In this document: positions 48,992-59,117 of the stretch, piece by piece
Layout: each line of letters opens with the position of its first letter
Numbering within the stretch: the stretch's first letter is position 1
Program-made: the position numbers and the translations under genes
Notes under the pieces: generated by a model
Told to the model about the DNA's origin: nothing
Seen by the model: only the letters and a program-made list of their open reading frames with translations
The model's database searches: none
Assembly: GCF_040939455.1 (NCBI RefSeq)
Contig: NC_134108.1
Span: 53,877,501-53,941,500 of the forward strand
Reading direction: 5' to 3'
DNA: 64,000 nt
DNA from: Microcebus murinus
Lineage: Eukaryota; Chordata; Mammalia; Primates; Cheirogaleidae

Positions 48992-49496
48992 AATCATACT
49001 ATAGTAATATTTCACTGTACCATATTTGTTCAAACAAAAATAATGTGGCTTGGTTAATGACAAAGTATTCACAGGTAACTGTTCTTTTGATTTGGGCTCG
49101 GTCCCATATTGCAATGAAAGCCTAGTAACAGACCATTTTAACAAATTCTTGTGAGGCCACATTCCTAAACACAGCTCTAAGTTGGCATATGATTTCACAG
49201 CTACATATCTTAACATATTAATTCCATCCTAATATAATCGTGTCCCAAATACAGGTCAGGTTAAGAATTATATTTGGGGTATAAAGATATAAAACTATAG
49301 AGTTAATAGCTTCTAAACACATAGTTTGTCAACTTCATTGCAATAAAGAAAGTCTGGATCCTGAGGTTGAGACTTTCTTACAACTAGATGCAATGTTTGT
49401 CACCAAGTGAAGGCATGAACTTGTGACATAACTTACATAATATCAGAATTGATATCTTGAAAATGAACTTCATTACTAAAAGCAAACAATTTAAAA
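48992..49496. other. Unassigned sequence
   Basis: Nothing recognised between the inverted L1 and the solo LTR. Confidence 0.35.
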
Positions 49497-49765
49497 TTAG
49501 GTGTAAGGCTGGTGACAGGCCCCCTCCCTTCCCTAGATCAAAAAAAAAATAAATAAATAAAACGTTCATGAGTGCACACCCGTCAAAAACAAACTGCCGG
49601 AGCGAGCTGAGAGGAACCACACACAAATGTCCCCCGGGATACCAACATTTTCGCTCCTGGATTCCACAAATACCTCCAGCCCCTCCAATTTCTCAACAAC
49701 CACACAAGGTCACAAAAGAAAATCCCAGCTCTTCCCGCCAAAAGTTTCTAGCCAGGCCCAAAGGA

Positions 49766-49772
49766 TATAAAA
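49766..49772 (+). promoter_or_regulatory. TATA box of the solo LTR
   Basis: TATAAAA in the context aaaggatataaaaggcctc, about 265 bp from the LTR start, the usual U3 end position. The predicted start lies about 25-30 bp downstream, at or just before the hairpin at 49801. Confidence 0.75.
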
Positions 49773-49800
49773 GGCCTCAGCCCCTTCAAACGGAGGTGAC

Positions 49801-49832
49801 TTCTGGGGCCCCCCTCTCTTGGGGCCCCAGAA
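49801..49832 (+). repeat. 12-bp GC hairpin at predicted R start
   Basis: ttctggggcccc (49801-49812) and ggggccccagaa (49821-49832) are exact reverse complements with an 8-nt pyrimidine loop (cctctctt). Position right after the predicted start resembles R-region stem-loops of simple retroviruses; that role is inferred. Confidence 0.85.
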
Positions 49833-50014
49833 CCTCATCCACATGGTTTGGCCCCCACTCTTTCTCTCTGTCTTTTCATTTTGCTGCCTCCGAAAAACCT
49901 TACATTAGGCATATGCTAATTGTGATGCATTCTCATGAACTGGAAAAAATGTACTGAATACCTATATTTTCCACTCTAACATTTAGGACAACTTAAACTA
50001 AATAAGTATTTATG

Positions 50015-50139
50015 TAAATCTTAGTTCACTGTATGCCTTTCATGGTTGAAAAGATGGTTTTGTCATATTCCTGTTATAACTCTACTGCCTGTCATATTGT
50101 AAGTGAATTATTAAATGATTGAATGAATGAATGAATGAT
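50015..50139 (+). repeat. L2 3' end with (GAAT)n tail
   Basis: 'cactgtatgcctttcatggttg...actgcctgtcatattgtaag' then 'aaatgattgaatgaatgaatgaatg' matches the 3' tail of L2. Confidence 0.55.
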
Positions 50140-52784
50140 ATCTAAGTCCACAAAGGAAAGAATTCTCTGCTGTTCATCTGCTGTTGATCTAGATAAAACT
50201 GGGTAGTAAGCTGAATTTATCTTGTCTTTTCAGCTTCCCTCCCTGTATCAGTCCTGAATCATACAAATGATCTCATATCCTTTTCAAAATCCAAATGTTC
50301 TGATTTTTCAGGACAGTAAATGTTATCAAATATTTATATTTTGAGATAAAAGTAAGAAAACTCCTCATGATTTCAGTACTACGAATAAACTGTGGAAGTA
50401 AAGGAGTTACCCCAGCTTGAAGGGCTTCAATAATAAGCAGCCAGTGAAGGATGAAAGGAGTATAGCAATTGATAGCTCCAGGAAAGAATCAGCAGGACTT
50501 TTCTTCCTTCCAGTTACTTGCTTCCTCAGAATGGCCTAACTTTTTAAATAACAAAACAACATGGTGATCAATACTACTTGCATGCTAAAATTTGAATTAC
50601 CATCAACCTACAAATAGCCACTTATTATCAGATGACTTTAGGTGTCTAATCTCAAAAATTATGTTAACAAAATTTACAAATCCATTTAATTCAGTAAAAT
50701 AGCAGTGTCTCCCTTCCTCACTGTCCTTGTTGAGCTCAGAGAGAACTCTTCCATTCCAGTCTCTCCTACAAAATCAACAGCTTCAAGGAGGTCAGTGCTA
50801 TAACTAAAAACACACCACTGGTTTCTTTTCTACTCTTAAGAGGTAAAAATCCACCTTTGAAACACATGACAATTCAAATTGAATCCTTCAATTCATTTTT
50901 ATCTCAATTTTCACCAAAGTAAATTCTTGCCATCCGTCTATGTCTGTATGATGTTACCACCATGCCTTCCATCTACCACCCTGTAACACCACGAGCAGTT
51001 GAGTTGCAAATGGCTATTACTTCCTCTGCCCTTCCAAGATTGGGTTTCTCTGTAATGCAGGTAACCATCATTGGAAAGTATCCACACTGCACTGATGAGC
51101 TAATGCAGAAAAAAAACCTCTTTAATGCAATTAAATCTTTTCACTTAGTAGAAATTAAAATGGACTATTACCCTGAAGAAATGAACTAAAGAAAAGTTCT
51201 GTGCACTAGGAGGGCAGGAGTCAGTGAAGGGTAATACAAAAACATTGAAGATTTCAGAAATCTCCCAACATCATTTTAAAATGCTTTTTCAAATGACCTA
51301 AAGTACCATTTAAGAGAGTGTACATATATATATATAAAGTATATATGTAATATATACACATATATAATGTATATAACATATATATTATATATAAGAGATT
51401 TATATATATATAAACTATAGGCTAAACATTGATATTGACACAGATTTATGAATTTGAAAAGTAAAAATCTAAAAATTATTCTAAGACAATAGGTTTCTAA
51501 GTCACATGGAGTCCAGATATTATCTAACAATGGGATTTGAAGGGTAATAAACTCTGAACTTAAATCCTAGAATATTTATGAAAAGTAAATTAATCATATT
51601 TTTACTATGATCACATATTTATAACCAAAATGTATTAAAAAACCTAAATTATTCTCCTTTAATTTAATTTTTAAATACTGTATCTATCTACAAGAGTTGT
51701 ATTCTTTATGGGTTCCCTGCCAGTCAACCTGTGAACTTGGAAGCTATCAGGAACATAAGGAAATGATTCAGGGACCCTGGTGCCATAAACAAGAGTCTAG
51801 GAAACCATTTCATCAGTCAGCTAGTGAATTGCATTAGTAGGGCAAACAGTGTATAGATGACTGCAAGTTTTTTTTTTTCATTTTTTTAAGATAAAAGATA
51901 CTTAGCAGTATTTAAATGTTGATGGCTAGAATTCTTTTGAGAGGAAACAGTTAAATAAGAGAAAGGAAATAATTAACAGATCATGGGTTCTGGAAAGGAA
52001 ATGGGACCAAAGTCCACAGAACAGGCAGAAGGACCAGCCATAAGTAAAAGATGAGAAAGCTCTGTTTTAACAGGAGGAAGGGTATGCAAGATGTAATAAT
52101 ACTGCAGGGGAAGTAGTCCAACCATATCTGGATGTTCTGTGTTCTATGCAAAAGGATATGAGGTCTCTGAGGGGTCTGACTCTTTGTGAAAAACCTATGT
52201 GTGACTTTTTTCTGACCTGACCATAGGTAATTGCAAAGGCTTTACCTGGCAAACTTCATGAGGAAAGCTGCCCTTCCTACATCAGACTTAGAACACAGCC
52301 AGTGCATGTAGTCTCTGAAAGGAGTTGCAGTCAAGGATTCAGGCCCCTAGCTGGTCATGCTCTTGGCATATTTTTGTTCTTGGGCCTTCTTATTTGAGGC
52401 CTTGGGAAGAGGTGATGAAAACACTTTTCCCTACTCTCAGCACCCAGTACTTTTCCACTCCTATTTCTCTCCCTCCACTATCCCCCAGCCCACATAAAAC
52501 TGCCATAAAACAGGAGACCTCAACAGTGAGATGACTACCACATCTGTGCTAATCCTTTTGACCCTTGAGCATGGGCACAATTCCATGGAGGAAATGGAAC
52601 AAGAGGAGTCTGTGCCTGCTCAGGTTTTCACCTCTGGCTTACACCATCATGGTAAGTGATTAAAGGACTAACTCTTTCATTTTTGGCTTGTTTTAATCAG
52701 CCTCTCTGACACCTGACACTCAGCTCCCCCTCCCACCTCAGCTGAGCTCCAGACAATCCCTTCTGAAAGAAGATTCATAACCTT
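50140..52784. other. Unassigned sequence
   Basis: No repeat family or gene recognised apart from the AT microsatellite at 51318-51416. Frames at 50962-51189, 52067-52252 and 52325-52534 are short and featureless. Confidence 0.35.
51318..51416. repeat. AT-rich simple repeat
   Basis: Imperfect (TA)n with GTA and ACA interruptions, about 100 bp. Confidence 0.9.
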
Positions 52785-52955
52785 GTTTCTCCGTTCCTAG
52801 CTGTGTGACCTTGAGCAACTTGCTTAACCTCTCTACACCTCAATTTCTCACCTGTAAAATAAGGATAAATATAGCAATAACAACTAATATTTACAGAGTT
52901 ACTGTGAAGATTAACTAAGATGAGGCATATAAATATGCTTAACACTAGAGAATTT
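52785..52955 (+). repeat. MIR SINE
   Basis: 'agctgtgtgaccttgagcaacttgcttaacctctctacacctcaatttctcacctgtaaaataagga' is a clear MIR core. Confidence 0.85.
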
Positions 52956-53499
52956 TGAATACCAAGATGAGTTTTTTGTATATTGCTAAAAAATTTGTTA
53001 ATTTTGTTTCTTTTTCAAATAGGTTATATATGAACATGGTAAAAAAAATTGCACAGGAAAAAATATGTATGACATAAAAGTAATTTCCTTGCTTCCTGGT
53101 CTCTATTCTCCACTAATGCATATATAGTATAATACTGCAATCTTAAGTGTTACATGTAGGTAAAGTAGAAACTCTTGATTTCTTTAAATGTAGATAAAAA
53201 TCTAATCACATAAATTTAATATGCTGTGATTAATATGTGTTTTATTTTAGCTCTTAATTTTTTTTGCACCAATCTTATGTCATTAAGTGAAAATACTTAT
53301 TATAATTTTATAGTCTAAGTCAGGGGTGGGCAAACTTTTCATGTTGGAAGACAACATTAATTTAGATATAATCAAATAAGGCCACATTCAAGAAATTTCA
53401 ATTAGATATACTTAAAAATGTACATTGTTTTGTAAAAATCTAATCATTAAGTACTATGTACTTAATAATTTCATAAAATGAAAACTATTTATTTTAAAG

Positions 53500-54580
53500 T
53501 TAACTAACCTTTTAATGACTCTGTGGTGTCTGCTTTTTCTTGGAAAGCATTTGACTATTTGGTTGCAGCATGGAAGCCCACAGTTTCAGCTGATCCTCTA
53601 GATGAGTATCAGTCATTTATGATCTTAAGGGCATCTTGATTTGGGTTAGGTAGGAGAATGTAGTTTTACAGCAATAAGTAGTTGAAAAGCAAGAAAGTAT
53701 TTTGGGGTCATGTTGCCAAAGGCATGGGTATTCTACCACATTTTTCCATATTTTAATTGGATCTTTCTTAGCATCAAACAATGTCTTTAAAAGTCACTAC
53801 TGAGAGCTCAATCAATTCCATCTGTAGTTCTTTAGATGCCTTGGTGATATCAACTAGGTGAGGCTGAAATGCTAATTTGAGTGTGATATCATGATTCTCA
53901 AAGTCAGTGAACCTTTCATTTTATTCTCCAATTAATAGGTCTATAACAGCTGTATCGTCTTCAGACAATTCACATATATCATCCTGCTCATCAGTGACCT
54001 TGGCTAATTAGGGAAAATGTTCATCCGAAATGTTCTTTTGAAGTAGTGTTTTGAAAACAAGATAGCTTTCTTCGAAATGCTTGGATTTTTTTTTTTTTTT
54101 TTTTGCCACATAACATATATAGGCTTAGTTTTACTTTGCAAAGAAATACTCAAGTTGTTTTCGTTTGACATATTACACAGAAATGCTGCATTCCTATAGA
54201 AAACTTCTTTCAGTAATTCATATTGCCAATTATGCTTCTCATAAAATTTAACTACGTGTTCTCACAGAGATAAAATTTTGCCTAACACCTATTCCTGAGA
54301 TAGCCAATGCACTTTAGAATGATATGGCAAATTGACACTGAATACCTCATTGTTCAACTTTAGCATGTTATGAAACTGAGGATGCTGTGTTGCATATGCA
54401 CTAATCTAGTTAACAATATGTATAACTTACTATAAACTGTCACTTAAAATAATAGCTTGAGCACAGAGATTTTGCTGATGCAAATTACAATGAAAAGAAA
54501 TGAAAGCATCTGGATCTGCTAATAGTTTATTTTATATGTGCAATACATTCTTCATGTTTTCCTGTCGTGGAAGGTGCACC
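53500..54580 (-). pseudogene. hAT transposase, C-terminal part (dead)
   Basis: On the minus strand from the retroviral insertion point the frame reads GAPSTTGKHEEC, then FHCNLHQQNLCAQ about 120 bp later, HWLSQE and later ELLKEVFYRNAAFLCN. These correspond to the hAT RNase H-like core: the GAPSM box, the C/H-rich H-C-x-x-H-Q box and the RWLS box. Further down, QPHLVDITKASKELQMELIE and AETVGFHAATK lie in the dimerisation region. Stops, frameshifts and a 20-bp T run (54085-54104) destroy the gene. Domesticated relatives exist in mammals, but nothing here suggests domestication. Confidence 0.82.
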
Positions 54581-54790
54581 TGTAAGGGAAATTACATTTG
54601 TATAGGCAACAGGTTTCTTAGGCCAAACTAAGATGACTGTTGCAATGTTTTTTCTGGCCCAGCCCTGCTGGTTAGCTGGCCTTCCAGGGAGGCAAGAGTC
54701 AGCACACTCATGGAACCAAGGTGTTATCTCCTGTACAAACCCATGTGATCAAGCTTTCCCATGGCATGTTGCCACTATTGTTCAGAGCCA

Positions 54791-54797
54791 TATATAA
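54791..54797 (+). promoter_or_regulatory. TATA box of the 5' LTR
   Basis: TATATAA, 58 bp before the AATAAA. The same heptamer is conserved in the 3' LTR at 59329-59335. Confidence 0.75.
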
Positions 54798-54848
54798 TCA
54801 CTCATCATGGTTTTGGCCTTGCATTTTGCCACTGCTGTATCCCTCCAT

Positions 54849-54854
54849 AATAAA
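54849..54854 (+). terminator. Poly(A) signal of the 5' LTR
   Basis: AATAAA in ccctccataataaagagc. The 3' LTR has lost the segment that contains it. Confidence 0.8.
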
Positions 54855-54951
54855 GAGCATGTCTTACCTGACTGCTGCTATTGACCGTTTCTTCCAATTT
54901 CCAAAGGCTGCACCAGAGCACTCACTAGCCACAGGGCATCGTCCTCACACT

Positions 54952-54971
54952 TGGTGTAGTCTGGCAGGATC
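54952..54971 (+). other. Primer-binding site, tRNA-Ser type
   Basis: tggtgtagtctggcaggatc begins 2 bp after the LTR. It complements the 3' end of tRNA-Ser (…CCTGCCGACTACGCCA with CCA) except for one C-to-T change and one extra T. Serine priming is known from the HERV-S group. The match is by eye. Confidence 0.75.
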
Positions 54972-55079
54972 CAGAGGGGTAAGTGTCCTTTACACCCCAG
55001 CAGGGGAGGACATAAGGCCTCCTATGGGGCTTGTGACAGCCAGTGGCAGCGGTCATGGGCCCTTGCCACTGGGTAGGAG

Positions 55080-55828
55080 CAGGAAAAGGCCTTGAAGGCC
55101 TTGGAGGAGTCTATGCAGCGGAGGGAGCAAGCAGCAGCTGCTCAGGTGGGCTGGCTTTTCCTTACAGCCTCCAGGAGCAGCATAAAAATGCCCTGCAGCG
55201 AGAAGCCCAGGTAAGGGAGTTACAAGAGACAGGAAAATTTGGAAGCCTGCCTGTAGGAGTTGGAGAAAGAGTAAATGAGCAGTCCGACTTAGGATGCTGA
55301 AGAAACTGCAAGGACACAGCAGATTGACGGCAGCCCCCCACCTACGCTGAGAGCCCGTATGGTCGTAAAACAGAAAATGGAGCATGCGCAGCCCATGGGG
55401 CTTTGGGGCTGGCGCAGGCGCCTACAGTAACAGAGCATAGCTTTTACTCTGCCTACACCCCCACAGAGCTGCGGGATCTGGGAAAAAAGTGTAGGCAGCA
55501 TCCTGAGGAGACTGTGCCCGCCTGGCTGGCGCACTTAAGAGATGAAGGGACACACAGTGTCCTGTGCTCCTCAAGGGAGATGGAACAATTGGCATCTGTA
55601 ACTACAAGTCCTTCGCTGAGGCAGAGGCTACAGACAAGTGGTCGTCACAGCGAGGGCGACCACTCCTTGCTTGAATGGCTTATGGCTGCTGCCCGCACAG
55701 TGTGGGATGACCCCGGAGAACTACCCGAAACCGTGAGTAAGTGGACTTCATACACAGACTTAATTCAGACTCTCTGGGAATTGGGAATGCACTTAGCCAT
55801 TTTTGCAGTAGATAAATGGCGGGGCTGA
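55080..55828 (+). pseudogene. gag: Retroviral gag remnant
   Basis: Frames carry a glutamine/glutamate-rich heptad stretch near the start (LQEQHKNALQREAQVRELQE, about 55161-55220), consistent with the coiled-coil gag N-terminus of class III elements, and then a capsid-like stretch at 55403-55828 with YTPTELRDLGKKCRQHPEET, SPSLRQRLQTSGRH and LLEWLMAAARTVWDDPGELP. Gag proteins build the particle. Frameshifts separate the two parts and a TGA closes the second at 55828. No CCHC zinc knuckle is visible downstream. Confidence 0.7.
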
Positions 55829-56129
55829 TGAGGAGCGCTTCACTACACACATGCACAACCTAATGTTAGTCACCCCATGTGTTTGGCTCGCTGGTGCTCA
55901 TTCTCTATGTGGGGAAGCCGATATGTGAGGTCACCACTGCCCTGGTGGCTCTGGGAGATGCCAAAGAGCAGAAAGGGGGAAAGGGATGAATATGTATATA
56001 CAAAGAGCCAAGAAGGGCCCATGAGGTCAGGGCCCCTTGCAGAAGAAGGCAGTACAAGGGGCCCAGAAGGTGTCTCGAACCCAGATGTGTTTAGACCTCC
56101 TATTAGCAGGAGTAAATAAAGAGAAGATA

Positions 56130-56640
56130 AACTGCCCAATGAGGTATTACTGGCTTTGTGGAATCAGCTGGCTTCCCACCAGCAATTCATGAAAGCAGCC
56201 AAGAGGTGGGCAGCTGAGTTGCCTGCCAAAGAGACCCGCAATGTGTGGCTGCAAGATTTTATGGTTGAAACCCCCCTCTTTGATATAAACTAGGGGTTAG
56301 GCCAAGGCACCTGGTTAGAGGGGACCTCAGATGACTGGAGGCCGCATGTGGAACTTACTATTCATTGGTTCCCTACTAATGTGCAGCGGGTTTGGGCCTT
56401 GGTGGACATGAAAATGAACTGCTTCCTAACGTATGGAAACCCTGAGCAGTTTGCTGGACAGACAGCCCACTCTGATGGCTATGGTAGGCAAACTGTCAAA
56501 GTTAAACAATTGACTATTCCACTGGGGATAGGGTGTTTGGTCCCTAGGCCATACACTGTGGTGTGTCCCCTGTGAAGGAATATATTGTGGGTGTTGACAT
56601 TCTGCATGTCTTAACCCTAGCCACCTCCGTGGGTGAGTTC
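56130..56640 (+). pseudogene. pro: Retroviral protease remnant, active site lost
   Basis: From about 56130 the text tracks a gag-pro linker (QLASHQQFMKAAKRWAAELP) and then, at 56348-56575, a protease-like frame: FPTNVQRVWALVDMKMNCFL followed by YGNPEQFAGQTAHSDGYGRQ and LTIPLGIGCLVPRPYTVV. Retroviral aspartic proteases need an Asp-Thr/Ser-Gly triad. Here the Asp (56405-56407) is followed by Met-Lys, so the catalytic box is gone. A TGA ends the frame at 56573-56575. Confidence 0.7.
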
Positions 56641-56658
56641 CACCTCTGAGTTAGCATT

Positions 56659-57660
56659 GTGAAGCTGGTGGTGTGTGGCCACCCCTATCACCCACAGCAG
56701 GTTCTGCCCACACCTCATTGTGTGGTACGCACCCAACAGTATCATTTGCCTGGGGTGGGGGAGGGACACAAAGAAATTTCACAAACCATATTGCAGCTGG
56801 GAAAGGCCAGCAGAGTGCGCCCGGCTCACAGTCCATTCAACTCTCCTCTTTGTCCGGTTAAGAAACCGGATGGAACTTGGGAATGACAGTAGACTACCGG
56901 AAACTGGATAAAGTGATTCCCCCACTGCATGCCACTGTGCTGTCTACACTAGATCTGATGGATCAACTGAATTTGGTGCTTGGACAGTACTGCTATGTAG
57001 TGGACCTGGCCAATGCCTTTTTCTCCATAGACATAGCTATGGATAGTCAAGAGCAGTTTGCCTTCATGTGGGAAGGATGACAGTGGACATTTGTGGTGTT
57101 ATCAAAATGTAACCTCCACAGCCCAACCATATGTCATGGTTTGGTGGCACAGGATTTGGCCAGATGGAGTCAGCCATCTTCAGTGTTTCTGTCTCATTAT
57201 ATTGATGATATAATGTTAACCTCTGATTCCCTTATAGATGTAGAAGAAGCTACCGCCAGTCTTCAAACCTCATTGGAACAATGGGGTTGGGCGGTAAATG
57301 ACTCCAAAGTCCAGGACCTGGCTGGTCGGTCAAATTCTTGGGTTTTATCTGGTCAGGTAAGACAAAAGCAATCACCAAGACAATTATAGATAAGATTCAA
57401 GCCTTCCTCTGACCCAGTATAGTGAAACAGTTACAAGTATTTTTGGAGCTTTTGGGGTATGGGTGTATATTCATTTCCCACTTTGCCCAACTGTTGCGGC
57501 CATTGCATTCATTGTGTAAAAAGGGGTCACAGTGGGACTGGCCCCAGGAGGCAGATGACTCTTTCATGGCAGCTAAGAGGGCTGTTGCACAAGCCCAGAT
57601 GCTGCATAGACTGCTCACAGCCATTTGACCTCAAGGTGACAGTTGACTCAAGTGGAATAG
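56659..57660 (+). pseudogene. pol: Retroviral reverse transcriptase remnant
   Basis: Reverse transcriptase makes proviral DNA from RNA. In order: SPFNSPLCPVKKPDGTW (frame 56659-56886), a frameshift near 56880, MTVDYRKLDKVIPPL and YVVDLANAFFSIDI (the first catalytic Asp lies in VVDLA), an in-frame TGA at 57078-57080, HSPTICHGLVAQDLARW, the catalytic box HYIDDIMLTSDS (about 57197-57232), a second frameshift near 57330, then KQLQVFLELLGYG and LRPLHSLCKKGSQWDWPQEA in the thumb/connection part. The motif style (ANAFFSI, YIDD) points to class III. The gene is dead through two frameshifts and several stops. Confidence 0.9.
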
Positions 57661-57699
57661 GCTGAGGTTTGACTTAACACTAGCATAAACAGCGGGTCC

Positions 57700-58445
57700 C
57701 TATTGGGTTTTGGTCCCAGACTTGGAAAGGCCCCCAGGTGTGCTATTCCTTGGTGGAAAAGCAGTGGTGGCTGTGTATGCCACCCTTCAGGCCTGTGAAT
57801 CTATAACTGGACAGTCTAAGGTGCTAGTGCACACCATATATCCCATAGCAGGATGGGTGAGGTCCTGGATAACCATTCCAAGATCAGGGGTAGCCCAGAC
57901 ACCCACTTTGGCAAAGTGGGGAGCTTACTTGGAGCAATGAGCAGAGTTCAGCTCCAGTACTTTAACTGAAGAGTTGCAGACAGTACTGGGTCCTGTTGAA
58001 TTTGTGTCTAAGGCTGACCCTCGGACCATGAGAATACTTAGGGAGGAGAGCCAGTACCTTGAAGTGCAGGGTCCCCCTCCAGTGGAGGCGTGGTATACCA
58101 ATGGATTCAGTTGTGGCCCCTTAGCCCAATGGGCAGCAGTGGCTATCCAGTTGGATCATGATGAAATTTGGTTTGAAATATGGGCAGGGGCAGTGGCCCC
58201 TTAGCCCAATGGGCAGCAGTGGCTATCCAGTTGGATCATGATGAAATTTGGTTTGAAATATGGGCAGGGGAAGAACAGCCAATGGGCTGAATTGCATTCT
58301 GTGTGGACTGTAGTTGTGCACCAGCTGTCACTTTTATATGTGCACTCATAGCTGCACTGATAGCTGGGCCATATTTAAGGGCCTCACTGTCTGGTTACCT
58401 ACATGTAAGGCCCAAGATTGGCTAGTAGGGCGCTACCTGGTATGG
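57700..58445 (+). pseudogene. pol: Connection and RNase H remnant
   Basis: Frames 57710-57940 (KAVVAVYATLQACESI) and 57974-58204 (PPPVEAWYTNGFSCGPLAQW) continue pol into RNase H, which removes RNA from the hybrid. The RNase H box usually has an Asp in the TDGS word; here the codon at 58100-58102 is AAT (Asn). The downstream piece CTDSWAIFKGLTVWLPT (58355-58405) is the C-terminal RNase H box. Between them sits an exact 80-bp tandem duplication (58113-58270). The domain ends near 58445, where integrase should begin. Confidence 0.8.
58113..58270 (+). repeat. Exact 80-bp tandem duplication in pol
   Basis: 58113-58190 and 58193-58270 are identical over 78 bp (period 80), starting gtggccccttagcccaat and ending atgggcagggg. 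It lengthens the RNase H part and shifts the frame. No differences separate the copies. Confidence 0.95.
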
Positions 58446-58454
58446 GTGGCTTTA

Positions 58455-59109
58455 TCTTCCTGCTTGTTCAACAGGAAGGTGCCTTTGAGGTGCACGTGAG
58501 GATGGCCATATGTCCTGGGGAATGTCTTCCCCATCTTTATCAACAAACCATATAATTGGGATGCTGTGTTCTCCCCCTGACACAGGATGAAGTAGACTCC
58601 ATGATGATTCTACCTGGCAGCTATCTTTTCCCCTGGGGGTGAAGCCATTAAGGTAGAAATAAAAGTAAATGCCTGAGTGGAGCATACTGCTTAGGCCCTG
58701 AATCAAACATGGCAGGCCTTGACCCTCCTAGTGGCTAAAATCACCCAAGTGAGAAAAATGGTTTTGCAAAACGGCATGGTCCTTGATCTCCTCACCACAA
58801 CTCAAGGAGGCACATGAGCAGTCATACATACTGAATGTTGTGTATATATATCTGATCACCAGAAGGACAGTTCCTCAGCATTGAAGAAAATTGATGGTGA
58901 GATACAAGCCATCCAACAGTTAACTGGAGACCCATTACGACAATGATGGGAACGTCTCTCTTCCTCCTGGCGTTGGACCCTTTTAGTGTTAGGAGCTACT
59001 GGCTGTGGCCTGATAATACTGTGTTGTTCCCTGTATTGTTATTGTGGCATTTGTGCACAAGAGGCCTCCCTATGGGCCTGTGTGTTGGCAGTGAAACGTA
59101 CTACCTAGG
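58455..59109 (+). pseudogene. env: Envelope transmembrane (TM) remnant
   Basis: A disrupted frame of the type of a retroviral TM subunit. Visible pieces: ALNQTWQALTLLVAKITQVR (heptad-like), then LQNGMVLDLLTTTQGGT in the place of the immunosuppressive-like region (about 58764-58814), an in-frame TGA, AVIHTECCVYI with the Cys-Cys pair, IQAIQQLTGDPLRQ, another TGA, WRWTLLVLGATGCGLIILCC as membrane anchor, and a short Cys-rich tail ending at TAG 59107-59109. The first TGA stands six residues before the Cys pair, where gammaretrovirus-type TMs carry their first cysteine. The surface subunit is almost wholly missing, so no fusion protein could be made. Confidence 0.78.
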
Positions 59110-59117
59110 AGTTGGAA

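Larger units (their letters stand above)
49502..49904 (+). repeat. Solo LTR with perfect target duplication
   Basis: A 403-bp GC-richer island. It begins TGTAAGG and ends CCTTACA, a perfect 7-bp inverted terminus of the TG...CA kind, flanked by the perfect 5-bp duplication ttagg (49497-49501 and 49905-49909). A TATA box (gatataaaag, TATAAAA at 49766-49772) fixes the plus orientation, and a 12-bp perfect hairpin follows at the expected RNA start. No AATAAA lies downstream of the TATA. No internal retroviral sequence, so it is a solo LTR. The 129-codon frame at 49568-49957 runs out of the LTR and is not a gene. Family not recognised. Confidence 0.85.
54581..54949 (+). repeat. 5' LTR
   Basis: 369 bp, TG...CA, starting tgtaagggaaattacatttg and ending gcatcgtcctcaca. 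TATATAA at 54791-54797 and a poly(A) signal AATAAA at 54849-54854 give the U3-R-U5 order. Homologous to 59118-59432. Confidence 0.95.

Noticed and set aside
49568..49957. 129-codon plus-strand frame
   Set aside because: Lies in the solo LTR and runs across its right end into unrelated flank, with no domain.
54721..55095. 124-codon frame over the 5' LTR
   Set aside because: Runs through the TATA box, poly(A) signal and primer site of the LTR; incidental.
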